From UBA6522 sp965221035 (GTDB lineage: Bacteria; Pseudomonadota; Gammaproteobacteria; Steroidobacterales; Rariloculaceae), in NCBI GenBank assembly GCA_965221035.1, contig OZ244860.1, forward strand, positions 1,674,001 to 1,738,000: 64,000 nt of DNA, read 5' to 3'. The position numbers and the translations under genes are program-made. The notes under the pieces are model-generated. The model was not told where the DNA came from. It saw only the letters and a program-made list of their open reading frames with translations, and did not search any database. Positions 26,501 to 35,787 of this stretch are shown one piece after another (within the stretch, counting starts at the first letter, position 1; each line of letters opens with the position of its first letter).

Positions 26501-29500
26501 TCGCCCGCCGCGGCGCTCAACCCCGTGGGCCTGTCCGGTGGAGAAGGCGGCTCCGGTGTGGCCGTCGCCGCGTCCGACTTCGCCCCCTCGCCACCGGAAT
26601 TGACCGCACGGACCTGGAACACGTACTGAGTGCCGTTGGTCAGGCCCGTCACGTCGTGCGTGACGGTCGAGGCCCCGCTGCCGGTGATGTCGCCCCATGC
26701 CGTCGCGTCGTCGTCGGGGAAGTCCGAGCCCGCCTTGTACCGAACCTGGTACTTGGTGATCGTGGCATCCACCGGATCGGTCCACGTCAGCGTCACCTGC
26801 GTGTCGCCCGCCACCGCGGCGAAACCGACCGGCTTGGCCGGCGCCGGCGGTGGCGCCCGGGTGGCGGTCTCGGCGTCCGACTTCGCCCCCTCGCCACCGG
26901 AATTGACCGCACGGACCTGGAACACGTATTGGGTGCCGTTGGTCAGGCCCGTCACGTCGTGCGTGACGGTCGAAGCCCCGCTGCCGGCGATGTCACCCCA
27001 CGCCGTCGCGTCGTCGTCGGGGAAGTCCGTGCCCGCCTTGTACCGCACCTGGTACTTCGTGATCGTGGCATCCACCGGGTCGGTCCAGGTCAGCGTCACC
27101 TGCGTGTCGCCCGCCACCGCGGCGAAGCCGACCGGCTTGGCCGGGGCCGGCGGCGCGACCGGCGTGACCGTCGTCCAATTCGACTGCAGGCTGCTGCCGA
27201 GCGTGTTGTGCGCCCGGAGCCTGAACCGGTACTGCGTCCCGTTGGTCAGGCCCGTCACGTCGTGCGACACGGTCGATGCCCCGCTGCCGGCGATGGTCAC
27301 CCAACCCATGTTCACCCAACTCCCCGAGGTCGCGCGGGACCACTGCTCGTACCGGTAGTGGGTGATGCTCGCGTCGCCCGGATCGTCCCAGGTCAGCGTC
27401 GCGCCGCCGTCGCCCGCCGCGGCGCTCAGCCCCGTGGGCCTGTCCGGCGGAGAAGGCGGCTCCGGAGTGGCCGTCGCCGCGTCCGACTTCGCCCCCTCGC
27501 CGGTGGAATTGACCGCACGGATCTGGAACACGTACCCGGTGTCGTTCGTCAGACCCGTCACGGTGTGCGACACGGTCGAGGCCCCGCTGCCGGTGATGTC
27601 GCCCCACGCCGTGGCGTCGTCGTCGGGGAAGTCCGTGCCCGCCTTGTACCGAACCTGGTACTTGGTGATCGTGGCATCCACCGGATCGCTCCACGTCAGC
27701 GTCACCTGCGTGTCGCCTGCCGTGGCGGCGAAACCGACCGGCTTGGCCGGCGCCGGCGGTGGCGCCGGGGTGGCCGTCTCAGCATCCGACTTCGCCCCCT
27801 CGCCCCCGGAATTGACCGCACGAACCTGGAACACGTACTGCGTGCCGTTGGTCAGGCCCGTCACGTCGTGCGTGACGGTCGAGGCCCCGCTGCCGGCGAT
27901 GTCGCCCCATGCCGTCGCGTCGTCGTCCGGGAAGTCCGAACCCGCCTTGTACCGAACCTGGTACTTCGTGATCGTGGCATCCACCGGATCGCTCCACGTC
28001 AGCGTCACCTGCGTGTCACCCGCCGTGGCGGCGAAGCCAACCGGCTTGGCCGGCGCCGGCGGCAACACGGGCGTGGCGGTCTCGGCGTCCGACTTCGCCC
28101 CCTCGCCCCCGGAATTGACCGCACGGACCTGGAACACGTACTGCGTCCCGTTGGTGAGGCCCGTCACGTCGTGCGACGTGGTCGAAGCCCCGCTGCCGGC
28201 GATGTCGCCCCACGCCGTCGCATCGTCGTCGGGGAAGTCCGTGCCCGCCTTGTACCGCACCTGGTACTTCGTGATCGTCGCATCCACCGGGTCGGTCCAG
28301 GTCAGCGTCACCTGCGTGTCGCCCGCCTCGGCGTCGAAACCGGTCGGCTTGGCGGGCGGTGGCGGCGGCGTCGGCGTGACCGTCGCCCAGTTCGACTGCG
28401 GGCTGCTGCCGAGCGCATTGTACGCCCGGAGCCTGAACCGGTACTGCGTCCCGTTGGTCAGGCCCGTCACGTCGTGCGATACGGTCGAGGCCCCGCTGCC
28501 GGCGATGGTCACCCATCCCATGTTCACCCAATTCCCGGACGTTGCGCGGTACCACTGCTGGTACCGGTAGTGGGTGATGCTCGCGTCGCCCGGATCGTCC
28601 CAGGTCAGCGTCGCGCCGCCGTCGCCCGCCGCGGCGCTCAGCCCCGTGGGCCTGTCCGGCGGAGAAGGCGGCTCCGGAGTGGCCGTCGCCGCGTCCGACT
28701 CCGCCCCCACTCCCGCGGAATTGACCGCACGGATCTGGAACACGTACCCGGTGTCGTTCGTCAGGCCCGTCACGGTGTGCGTGACGGTCGAGGCCCCGCT
28801 GCCGGCGATGTCGCCCCACGTCGTCGGGTCGTCGTCCGGGAAGTCCGTGCCCGCCTTGTACCGAACCTGGTACTTCGTGATCGTCGCATCGCCCGGATCG
28901 GTCCAGGTCAACGTCACTTGCGTGTCGCCCGCCGTGGCGGCGAAACCGCTCGGCTTGGCGGGCATCTCGACGACATCGTTCACCGTCACGTCCACCGTGT
29001 CCGAGGTCACCGTGTTGCCGTCGGCGTCGGTCGCCGTCAGGGTGTAGTGATAGACGTTGTCGGCATTGGCGTCGGACGGGTTCTCGTAGTCGGGTGAGGC
29101 CAGGGTCACCGTCGCCGCCGTGGCGCCGGTGTCCGACAGCGCGAACTCGTCCGCGTCGTCCCCGCCCAGGGTCCAGGTCACCGCGCCGACGGCGTTGGCC
29201 AAGGTCGCGGTGTCGGTGAAGTCGCTGTTCTCGTCCACCACGCCGTCGGCCAGGCCCGTGAGCGTCAGCGTCGCGGTCTCGATGACGTCGGTGACGGTGA
29301 TGGAGATGTCCGCCGAGCCGGTGTTGTTATCCGAGTCCGTCGCGGTCAGGGTGTAGTCGTAGACGTTGTCGGTGTCGGCGTCCGCCGGGGTCTCATAGTC
29401 CTGCGCCGTCAGGGTCACGGTGGCGCCGGTGTCGCTCTGGTTCGACAGCGCGAAATCGTCGCCGTCGTTGCCCGACAGCGTCCAAGTGATACTGCCCACC

Positions 29501-32500
29501 GGGGTGCCGGTCAGCGTCGCCGTGGCGGTGTAGGCCGCGTTCTCGGCCTGGTCGGCGTCGGCCACACCGCCCACCGTCAGCGTCGCCGCCACGCGGAGGT
29601 CGAAGGTCAGCTGCGCCTCATCCCCGTCAGCATCGGTGGCGGTGTAGGTGTACTCCACCGCCGCCTGGGACGCGGTCGGGGTGCCGGTGAGGGTGCGGGC
29701 GCTCGCGTCGAAGGTCAGTCCCGTCGGGGCCGTCGGGCTCAGGGCGTAGGTGAGTGTGCCGTCGCCGCCGGTGGCCACCGGCAGCGTCAGGGTGGCGATA
29801 GCCGTGTCCTGGGTGTAGCTCTGGTCAGCCACCGTCTCGGTGCCGAAGCTCGGCTGCGATGTCGAAGTCACCGCCACCGAGCCGGTGACGCCGCCGTAGC
29901 CGCCGCCACTGGCGCTCAGGCTCAGCGTCGCGGTGCCGTCGGTCGGGTTCGACGCCATGTTCACGGTCACGGTTTGCGCGGTGGCGTAATCCGTCGTGGT
30001 GAAGGTCAGGCTGGCCGGACTCACCGTGACGTCGGTGTCGTCGCTCGTCACCGTCACCGTCACCGGGCCGCTCGGCGCGTTCGCCAGCGCCACGGTGAAC
30101 GTGTCGCTGGCGCCCTCGGCCACTTCCAGGCTGCTCGGCAAGATCTGCAACGTCGCCGAGGACGTCGGCGTCGACTGGGTGGCGGCCGCCGTGCCATGAC
30201 CGGCCGGGTTGGTGGCGCGTACCTCGAAGGTGTACAGGGTGCCGTTGGTGAGGCCCGTCGCGGTGTAGGTCGTGGCCGTGGCGGTGAGGTCGGTCCAGGA
30301 GTCGGTGGCGTCCACAAAGGGCAGGTTGGCGGTAGCCTTCCAGCGCACCTGCACCTGGTCAATGTCGGTAGTGTTCGTCGGCAGCACCCAGCTCAGCGCC
30401 ACCTGACCGTTGCCCGGCGCCGCCGAAAAAACGGTTGGGACACCTGGCAACTCGTCGTCGTCGGTCACCGTCACCGTCACCTGTGGATCCGTCAGACCGC
30501 CGTACTCCGACGCGCCCGTGATCGACAGCAACACCGTCGTCGTCCCATCGTCGGCGTCGGCGTCCTCCTCGCCGGTGACCGTCACCGTCTGCCCGCTCGA
30601 CCAGTTCGACGGCGTGAACGTCAACGGCCCGCCGACCGTCGCCACGGCCGTGTCCGAACTCGTCGGCGTCACCGTCACGTCCGCGCTCGGCGGACCCGCC
30701 AGCACCACCCCGAACGTACCCGTCGAGCCCTCCGCGACCGTCAGACCGGACGCCGGCGTCACCGTGACCGCCGGCGCCGTCACCACAAGGCTGAACGTCA
30801 ACGTGTCCGTGTCCGCGTCCGCCGTGTTGCCGTCGGAGTCTGCCACCTTGTAGGTGTAGGTCGTCGCCGCCTGCGTCGCCGTCGGCGTGCCCGTGATCTG
30901 GCGGTTGGCCGCGTCGAACGTCAAACCCGCCGGCAGCGACGGACTCAGGCTGTACACCAGCGTCCCGTTGCCCCCGGACGCCGCAGGCAGAGGGAACTTG
31001 GCGATGGGCACCTGCAGAGTGTACGTGCGGTCCAGGGGGGATAGCGGCACACCGAATGCCGGCGCGTCGAGTGTCGGCGTCGCCGTCTGCTCCGCCGAGG
31101 CCGCCCCCTTGACCGCGTCGCCCGCCCCGTTCACCGCCCGGACCTCGAAGGCCTGCGCCGTGTCGTTGGCCAGACCGTCCACCGTCTTGGCCGACACCCC
31201 GGCCCCGCCGGCGACGGCCGTCCAGCTCCCGTAACTGCCGGTACCCGCCTTGCGCCGGTACTCCCAGCCCGTCGTGTACGCCCCGCCGCCACTCCAGGAC
31301 AGCGCCACCTCCTTGTCCCCCGCCGTCGCCGTCAGCGTCGGCGCCGTCGGGGTGGCCGCGATCACCTCGAGGTCGAACGTCAGCGTCGCCGTGGTGTCGT
31401 CGGACGGGTCCGATGCCGTGCCCTCGTCGTCCGTCGCCGTGTAGGTGTAGCTGGCGGTGGCGGCATACGCAGTCGGCGTGCCCGTGAGCTTGCGTACGGC
31501 GGCGTCGAACGTCAGGCCCGCCGGCAACGCCGGCGTCACGCTGTAGCTCACCGTCCCGTCCACGCCCGTGGCCTCAGGAAAGGCCACCGCGCTCGTGTAC
31601 GGCGAACCCTGCGTCGCCGACTGGTCCGTGATCGGGCCCGTCAGCGTCGGGGCGTCCTCCTGCACCGTGATGGAGAACGTCAGCGTGTCCCTGTCGACGT
31701 CCGCCGTGTTGCCGTCCGAATCGGACACCGTGTACGTGTAGGTCGTCGCCGGCTGCGTCGCCGTCGGCGTGCCCGTGATCGTCAGGGTGTTCGGATCCGG
31801 GTCGAACACCAGTCCCGTCGGCAGCGCCGGACTGATGGAATAGGAAAGCGTCCCGTTGCCACCCGTCGCCGTCGGCAGCTGCAAGGTCGAGATGGCCACG
31901 TCTTTCGTGAACGACTGGTCGTCAACCAGGCCGGTGATTTGGGGCGCCGTGTCCGTGTCGTCATCCTCGATCGTCAGCGTCTTCGAGGCGGGACCCGTCA
32001 CGCCCACCGTGTTGCTCGCGCTGCCCGACACCGTCACCGACCTGTCCGGCTCGTCCAAGTCGTCGTCCACTGCCGTGATGGTCACCGTCCCCGTGCTCGC
32101 GGTGGCTCCCGCGGCAATCGTCAGCGTCGTACCGCTCTGGTTGTAACTGCCCGACACCCCCGACGACACCGTCACCGTCGTCACCGCGCTCGACTTGCCG
32201 CTCAGGCTCGCCGTCACCGTACTCGTCCCGCCGTCCTCGTCGATGGAGGACGGGGACAGCGACAACGTCACCGTGGGCGTGGCGTCGTCGTCCTCGATCG
32301 TCAGCGTCTTCGAGGCGGGACCCGTCACGCCCACCGTGTTGCTCGCGCTGCCCGACACCGTCACCGACCTGTCCGGCTCGTCCACGTCGTTGTCCACCGC
32401 GGTGATGGTCACCGTACTTGCCGTCGTGCTGGCGGTGGCCCTCGCGGGGATCGTCAGCGTGGTCCCGCTCTGGCTGTAACTGCCCGAAGGCCCCGACGCC

Positions 32501-32604
32501 GACACCGTCACTGTCGTCACCGCGCTCGACTTGCTGCTCAAGCTCGCCGTCACCGCACTCGAATCCCCGTCCTCGTCAATGGAGGTCGGGGACAGCGACA
32601 ACAT
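23533..32604 (-). CDS. Giant repeat adhesin with autotransporter-like barrel; 5'-truncated, probably a pseudogene
   Basis: Open frame of 3023 codons. In order: two nearly identical Calx-beta-like repeats (about 1-215, each with SIDEDG and DEPDRSVTVSGSASNT), He_PIG/putative Ig repeats (ITGTPTA motifs), FN3, further Calx-beta and cadherin-like modules (about 220-1210), twelve FN3 repeats (about 1211-2420), one Calx-beta (about 2425-2525, DGTALSGQDYTAATGTLTF), and a C-terminal beta-barrel (about 2650-3023, TFWGQGAGTRF, MGADTQRGRWLAGAALSLSE). Such proteins mediate surface adhesion. The frame starts inside a Calx-beta repeat with no signal peptide, and an in-frame TAA lies three codons upstream of the ATG, so the 5' end is missing. 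It ends at a premature TGA 37 codons before the barrel end. Confidence 0.85.
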   Translation of the reverse strand: MLSLSPTSIDEDGDSSAVTASLSSKSSAVTTVTVSASGPSGSYSQSGTTLTIPARATASTTASTVTITAVDNDVDEPDRSVTVSGSASNTVGVTGPASKTLTIEDDDATPTVTLSLSPSSIDEDGGTSTVTASLSGKSSAVTTVTVSSGVSGSYNQSGTTLTIAAGATASTGTVTITAVDDDLDEPDRSVTVSGSASNTVGVTGPASKTLTIEDDDTDTAPQITGLVDDQSFTKDVAISTLQLPTATGGNGTLSYSISPALPTGLVFDPDPNTLTITGTPTATQPATTYTYTVSDSDGNTADVDRDTLTFSITVQEDAPTLTGPITDQSATQGSPYTSAVAFPEATGVDGTVSYSVTPALPAGLTFDAAVRKLTGTPTAYAATASYTYTATDDEGTASDPSDDTTATLTFDLEVIAATPTAPTLTATAGDKEVALSWSGGGAYTTGWEYRRKAGTGSYGSWTAVAGGAGVSAKTVDGLANDTAQAFEVRAVNGAGDAVKGAASAEQTATPTLDAPAFGVPLSPLDRTYTLQVPIAKFPLPAASGGNGTLVYSLSPSLPAGLTFDAANRQITGTPTATQAATTYTYKVADSDGNTADADTDTLTFSLVVTAPAVTVTPASGLTVAEGSTGTFGVVLAGPPSADVTVTPTSSDTAVATVGGPLTFTPSNWSSGQTVTVTGEEDADADDGTTTVLLSITGASEYGGLTDPQVTVTVTDDDELPGVPTVFSAAPGNGQVALSWVLPTNTTDIDQVQVRWKATANLPFVDATDSWTDLTATATTYTATGLTNGTLYTFEVRATNPAGHGTAAATQSTPTSSATLQILPSSLEVAEGASDTFTVALANAPSGPVTVTVTSDDTDVTVSPASLTFTTTDYATAQTVTVNMASNPTDGTATLSLSASGGGYGGVTGSVAVTSTSQPSFGTETVADQSYTQDTAIATLTLPVATGGDGTLTYALSPTAPTGLTFDASARTLTGTPTASQAAVEYTYTATDADGDEAQLTFDLRVAATLTVGGVADADQAENAAYTATATLTGTPVGSITWTLSGNDGDDFALSNQSDTGATVTLTAQDYETPADADTDNVYDYTLTATDSDNNTGSADISITVTDVIETATLTLTGLADGVVDENSDFTDTATLANAVGAVTWTLGGDDADEFALSDTGATAATVTLASPDYENPSDANADNVYHYTLTATDADGNTVTSDTVDVTVNDVVEMPAKPSGFAATAGDTQVTLTWTDPGDATITKYQVRYKAGTDFPDDDPTTWGDIAGSGASTVTHTVTGLTNDTGYVFQIRAVNSAGVGAESDAATATPEPPSPPDRPTGLSAAAGDGGATLTWDDPGDASITHYRYQQWYRATSGNWVNMGWVTIAGSGASTVSHDVTGLTNGTQYRFRLRAYNALGSSPQSNWATVTPTPPPPPAKPTGFDAEAGDTQVTLTWTDPVDATITKYQVRYKAGTDFPDDDATAWGDIAGSGASTTSHDVTGLTNGTQYVFQVRAVNSGGEGAKSDAETATPVLPPAPAKPVGFAATAGDTQVTLTWSDPVDATITKYQVRYKAGSDFPDDDATAWGDIAGSGASTVTHDVTGLTNGTQYVFQVRAVNSGGEGAKSDAETATPAPPPAPAKPVGFAATAGDTQVTLTWSDPVDATITKYQVRYKAGTDFPDDDATAWGDITGSGASTVSHTVTGLTNDTGYVFQIRAVNSTGEGAKSDAATATPEPPSPPDRPTGLSAAAGDGGATLTWDDPGDASITHYRYEQWSRATSGSWVNMGWVTIAGSGASTVSHDVTGLTNGTQYRFRLRAHNTLGSSLQSNWTTVTPVAPPAPAKPVGFAAVAGDTQVTLTWTDPVDATITKYQVRYKAGTDFPDDDATAWGDIAGSGASTVTHDVTGLTNGTQYVFQVRAVNSGGEGAKSDAETATRAPPPAPAKPVGFAAVAGDTQVTLTWTDPVDATITKYQVRYKAGSDFPDDDATAWGDITGSGASTVTHDVTGLTNGTQYVFQVRAVNSGGEGAKSDAATATPEPPSPPDRPTGLSAAAGDGGATLTWDDPGDASITHYRYEQWSRATSGSWVNMGWVTIAGSGASTVSHDVTGLTNGTQYRFRLRAYNALGSSLQSNWATVTPVAPPTPAKPVGFAATAGDTQVTLTWTDPGDTTITKYQVRYKAGTDFSDDDATVWGDITGSGASTVSHDVTGLTNGTQYVFQVRAVNSIGAGTKSDAETATPAAVPAKPSGFAAVAGDTQVTLTWTDPGDTTITKYQVRYKAGSDFPDDDATVWGDITGSGASTVTHDVTGLTNGTEYVFQVRAVNSVGDGAKSDAETATPEAPSVPDRPTGLSAAAGDGGATLTWDDPGNANINYYRYEQWYRATSGSWVNMGWVTITGSGASTVSHDVTGLTNGTQYRFRLRAYNALGNSPSSSWATATPTAPASSLSVTAAQAQEGPGVTVDFKVTLAPAAASAVTVDYATSDGTALSGQDYTAATGTLTFAAGETSKTVSVAVIDDAVDEGDETFTLTLSAASGATISTAVATGTISNADPLPQAWLTRFGRAVAGHVVDGVGERLLRTESPTPHVRFAGVRVDLGDSDGRQAGVGALPSHGLPAGTGWTPGAAWGPSWTGGGPGGTGAFTGQTPAGGTFPAHALSSTALSIGATPPSGRYGTRPTHYGDLLLNSSFAFATGGEEDTAPAWTFWGQGAGTRFDGGGDEVRVDGDVRTYLMGADTQRGRWLAGAALSLSEGAGGYETNPHNDANGPERGGLASSLTGIHPYARYAINERLSAWGTAGYATGETTLNREDAGHWTVDTSLRMAAAGLRGVLRQAGPDGGVELAVRADAMWTAVESEGVTTQAGRLAGSQGATSRLRLILEGSRAFAIAGGRALTPSLELGLRRDGGDAETGAGLELGGGVRFADPGLGLAVELKARGLVSHSDAQYREWGAGASVRFDPGVAGKGLRLELAPSWGTTQSGGAERLWSQTGVADLFGSGRQGVAGTGRMDAELGYAMDGPRGKGLQTPFAALSSTDGGDRALRLG
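25340..28970 (-). repeat. Array of twelve FN3-coding repeats in the adhesin
   Basis: About 3.6 kb of tandem units of roughly 270-300 bp with very high DNA similarity. Two unit types exist: A (AKPVGFAATAGDTQVTLTW ... ITKYQVRYKAG) and B (DRPTGLSAAAGDGGATLTW ... NMGWVTI). Read in coding direction the order is A B A A A B A A B A A B. Such arrays recombine and vary in copy number, and are prone to misassembly. Confidence 0.85.
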
Positions 32605-32637
32605 ACTGCATTATCGGTTGCGCTTTCAATCATGGCG

Positions 32638-32647
32638 TGGTATACCA
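32638..32647. promoter_or_regulatory. GntR-type operator candidate before the first TonB receptor
   Basis: TGGTATACCA is a perfect 10-bp palindrome 40 nt upstream of the receptor start. The core TGGTATACCA is the known recognition core of FadR-subfamily GntR regulators of uronate genes (ExuR/UxuR). A GntR gene of this type follows the receptor. It lies between the receptor start and the truncated adhesin frame. Confidence 0.6.
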
Positions 32648-32687
32648 TATGGACTACAAATCCACACTAACCAAAGAGGCATACCAA

Positions 32688-35600
32688 ATGCAGATCCGAG
32701 AAAACGAAGTCGCATGGCGGTTCGGACTACGATCGTTGACTTTTCGCTCTGCTTGCACTCTGGCGATGACGTGCACATTGACTTTCCCAACCAGTGCCCA
32801 GGAAAGTGATGAATCGGCGCTGGAGGAAATTATTGTCACCGGAACGCGTAGCGTAATTCAGAACTCGATTGAGCAAAAACGGCTGTCCGACACCGTGGTG
32901 GAAGCATTGACGGCAGACGACATTGGAGACATTCCCGCGCTCTCGATCGGCGAAGCGCTAGAAACACTCACAAGCGCCGCATCGCACCGGGAACAAGGCG
33001 GTGCCACAGAAATATCCATTAGGGGGCTGGGACCTTTCCTTGGCTCCACAACCATCAACGGTCGCGAGGCGACCAATGGAAGCGGTGACCGCTCTGTCAA
33101 CTTCAGCCAGTTTCCCTCGGAACTGTACAATACGCTGATGATTTACAAGACCCAGGAGGCAAGCCTGATTGAGGGCGGTGTTTCGGGACAAATTGCACTG
33201 GAAACGCTCAAGCCCCTCGAGTATGACCGGCGGAGATTTCAAGCTGAAATCAAGGGCAACCATCACCCGGACAATGCCGAAATCAACAACAACGAGCGCG
33301 AATGGGGTACCCGCACGACGCTAAGCTATATCGACCAATTCGAGAACGAAAACGGCGGATCCTTCGGAGTCTCCTTTGGTTATCAGAACCGGCTGGCCTC
33401 AAATCCAGAACAGGAATTTCGCACCACTTCCGGGTGGCGCGATTGCCGCAACGATCCGGCGGTTTCCGGCGGCGTCTACCGGACATCTAGCGGTAACTGC
33501 GACAGTGGTTCAGGTAACCTGAATATCGTCGTCAATCCCAACACCGGCGTCGCTCCGGACGCCAATGCGCCATTTATCTTCGTGCCGAGCTCTAGATCTT
33601 TTAGGCAGAATATTACTGACGATGATCGAGAATCGTTATTCGCTGCCTTTCAGTGGCAGCCGAATGATGTGCTGGACTTTAACCTCGACCTGCAATCCTC
33701 GGACCGAACGTTTACGGAGGTTAGAAATGATCTCGTCTTCTCGGAGCAGCGCCGCATGATACCGGGCCTTTCCAGCGCAACACTAGTGGCCGCGCCTACC
33801 GGAGAAGTATCACACTTCGAAACAATTGGCCGCATTGAAACCAACAGCCAGCATCAGGCACGTATTGAGGAGTACAGTGGCGCCGGTTTTAACATCGGCA
33901 TCCAAGCAAGTGACAAACTGTTTCTTTCATTCGATGCATCTTACTCCGACACGTCGCGGCGGGAGAACATTTACCAGACTAGACTGCAGTCGGAACCGAG
34001 AGACATTTACGGCAACAGCACGCCGGCCGGTTCGGACCGCGTGTGGACGTCATTCGATATCCCAGGCGGAGGAGGATCAATCATCCCATTGGTCACCGTG
34101 CAGAATTTCGACGTCAATAACGCGGATTTGTATGCTGACGCAGCGCGAACGCGCATCGACCTCAACCAGTCCCGCGACAACACAATTACCGCTTTACGTG
34201 GCGACTTTAAACTCGACATCGATTGGGGCGGAGTGTCCAGTATAGAGGGCGGAATACGTGTATCTGAACTCGAATTTATCAGCTTTCCTAGAGCGAGGCT
34301 CGAAACTGGCCGGACACTTCCAAGTATTCCCGATTCGGCCATCCAGGGAGCCAGCCTAGCTTGCAGAAACGAAGTTTTCCCGGAGAATGGTTTTCTGTCT
34401 GAGCCGAGCAACGGCCAAGCCCTGATCACAAATGTCGACGATGACGGCAATGTGATCGCGGCGGGAACCGGCAGCACTTACGCCAGCTTCGACCCACTAT
34501 GCCTTGTCAACGAATTTCTGGGTGAGGTGCCAGCCGTGCCTCCACCGGATCCCAATAACGTCAGCAACGTCGACGTAACAGAGGAAACTCTGGCCATCTA
34601 CCTACAGGCGAACTACACAGGCGAGTGGGCAAACAGACCCGTACGAGGAAACTTCGGCGTACGAGTAGTCAATACAGACGTCAATTCTTCCGGGCTACGC
34701 ACAACCTTTACCACTCAACGCGACCCAGACGACGGGACAATTACCGTCACCGAAGATGCGAGCAACGTTTTCTCGGTGGTAGGAGGTGAGAGCTATACCG
34801 AAGTGCTGCCAAGCTTTAACCTCGTGATGGACCTGAACGACGAGACGCTGTTTCGCGGCGGAATCTTCAGGGGGTTGTCAAGGCCCGATCCGGCGGATTT
34901 GGGTTTCGGTCGCGCACTTAACGTGGACGATGACGACGACCCCATGACCATCGACGAACTTGTAGGCAGGGCGACCGCGTCCGGAAATCCCGATTTGGCA
35001 CCGCTCACATCTTGGAATATTGACGCCGCAATCGAGTGGTATCCCAATGAGGACTCGATACTTGCTGCAGGTTTTTACTACAAGCAATTTCTCGGCGGTT
35101 TCGAGGGCACTCAGCGGGTTGAGACGTTCACAATCGACGGACAACCTTTCGATGCCGACGTAACCACTACAAGGACCGACGAGGATTCGAGCACACTATA
35201 CGGTTTTGAGCTCACCGCAGCGCATTCGTTCGACTATCTTCCTGGAGCGTGGAGGGGCCTGGGCGCCAAGTTGAGTGTGAACATCGCGGATTCGGATTTC
35301 GAGTTCGAGGATGGCAACTTTGGATCAGCGCTGGTTCTCGACGACGACGGAAACGTCGTCTCCCAACGCGTGGGAATAGTAGAGCCGGCAAACGTGTTCG
35401 GGTTTTCTGATACGGTAATCTCCGCACAGTTGTATTATCAGATTGCCGATCTCGACATTCAGTTCATTTACAAGAGCCGCAGCGAGTATTTCCAGCAGTT
35501 CATTTCCACACCTGCGAACATCCGCTACATCGGACCAAACGAGGTACTGGAAGCCCGTGTGACATATGCGTTTACAGACAACATTACTGCCCGAATCGAG

Positions 35601-35714
35601 GGTATCAACTTGCTTGACGAACCGCGCATTCAGTACAACCCCACACCCAACAATCTGGCCGAAGTAAATAGTTATGGCCCCCGCCTATTCGCGGGTATTC
35701 GAGCAAAGTTCTAA
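32688..35714 (+). CDS. TonB-dependent receptor (alginate locus, first copy)
   Basis: Outer-membrane receptor for energy-dependent uptake, here probably of alginate oligosaccharides. 1008 aa. Signal peptide about residues 1-38 (RSACTLAMTCTLTFPTSAQ), TonB box-like EEIIVTGTRS, plug domain with LSIGEALETLTSAASHREQG and ATEISIRGLGPF, then a 22-strand barrel ending in LFAGIRAKF with terminal Phe. ATG 32688 was chosen because AGAGG precedes it and the signal peptide starts there; ATG 32649 in the same frame overlaps the operator. Codon use is visibly less GC-rich than that of the neighbours, suggesting separate acquisition. Confidence 0.9.
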   Translation: MQIRENEVAWRFGLRSLTFRSACTLAMTCTLTFPTSAQESDESALEEIIVTGTRSVIQNSIEQKRLSDTVVEALTADDIGDIPALSIGEALETLTSAASHREQGGATEISIRGLGPFLGSTTINGREATNGSGDRSVNFSQFPSELYNTLMIYKTQEASLIEGGVSGQIALETLKPLEYDRRRFQAEIKGNHHPDNAEINNNEREWGTRTTLSYIDQFENENGGSFGVSFGYQNRLASNPEQEFRTTSGWRDCRNDPAVSGGVYRTSSGNCDSGSGNLNIVVNPNTGVAPDANAPFIFVPSSRSFRQNITDDDRESLFAAFQWQPNDVLDFNLDLQSSDRTFTEVRNDLVFSEQRRMIPGLSSATLVAAPTGEVSHFETIGRIETNSQHQARIEEYSGAGFNIGIQASDKLFLSFDASYSDTSRRENIYQTRLQSEPRDIYGNSTPAGSDRVWTSFDIPGGGGSIIPLVTVQNFDVNNADLYADAARTRIDLNQSRDNTITALRGDFKLDIDWGGVSSIEGGIRVSELEFISFPRARLETGRTLPSIPDSAIQGASLACRNEVFPENGFLSEPSNGQALITNVDDDGNVIAAGTGSTYASFDPLCLVNEFLGEVPAVPPPDPNNVSNVDVTEETLAIYLQANYTGEWANRPVRGNFGVRVVNTDVNSSGLRTTFTTQRDPDDGTITVTEDASNVFSVVGGESYTEVLPSFNLVMDLNDETLFRGGIFRGLSRPDPADLGFGRALNVDDDDDPMTIDELVGRATASGNPDLAPLTSWNIDAAIEWYPNEDSILAAGFYYKQFLGGFEGTQRVETFTIDGQPFDADVTTTRTDEDSSTLYGFELTAAHSFDYLPGAWRGLGAKLSVNIADSDFEFEDGNFGSALVLDDDGNVVSQRVGIVEPANVFGFSDTVISAQLYYQIADLDIQFIYKSRSEYFQQFISTPANIRYIGPNEVLEARVTYAFTDNITARIEGINLLDEPRIQYNPTPNNLAEVNSYGPRLFAGIRAKF

Positions 35715-35787
35715 GACCAAAATGTGGCATATATTGAATCAGGACAACACTTGTTAGCCCTTGGCGGCGGGATGCAAGTCAATTCCC

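Noticed and set aside
25450..29097. 1215-codon open frame on the plus strand opposite the FN3 repeats, rich in Arg and His
   Set aside because: It is the mirror of the repetitive GC-rich FN3 coding sequence and repeats with the same period; no start signal or protein family. The minus-strand FN3 reading is clearly the coding one.
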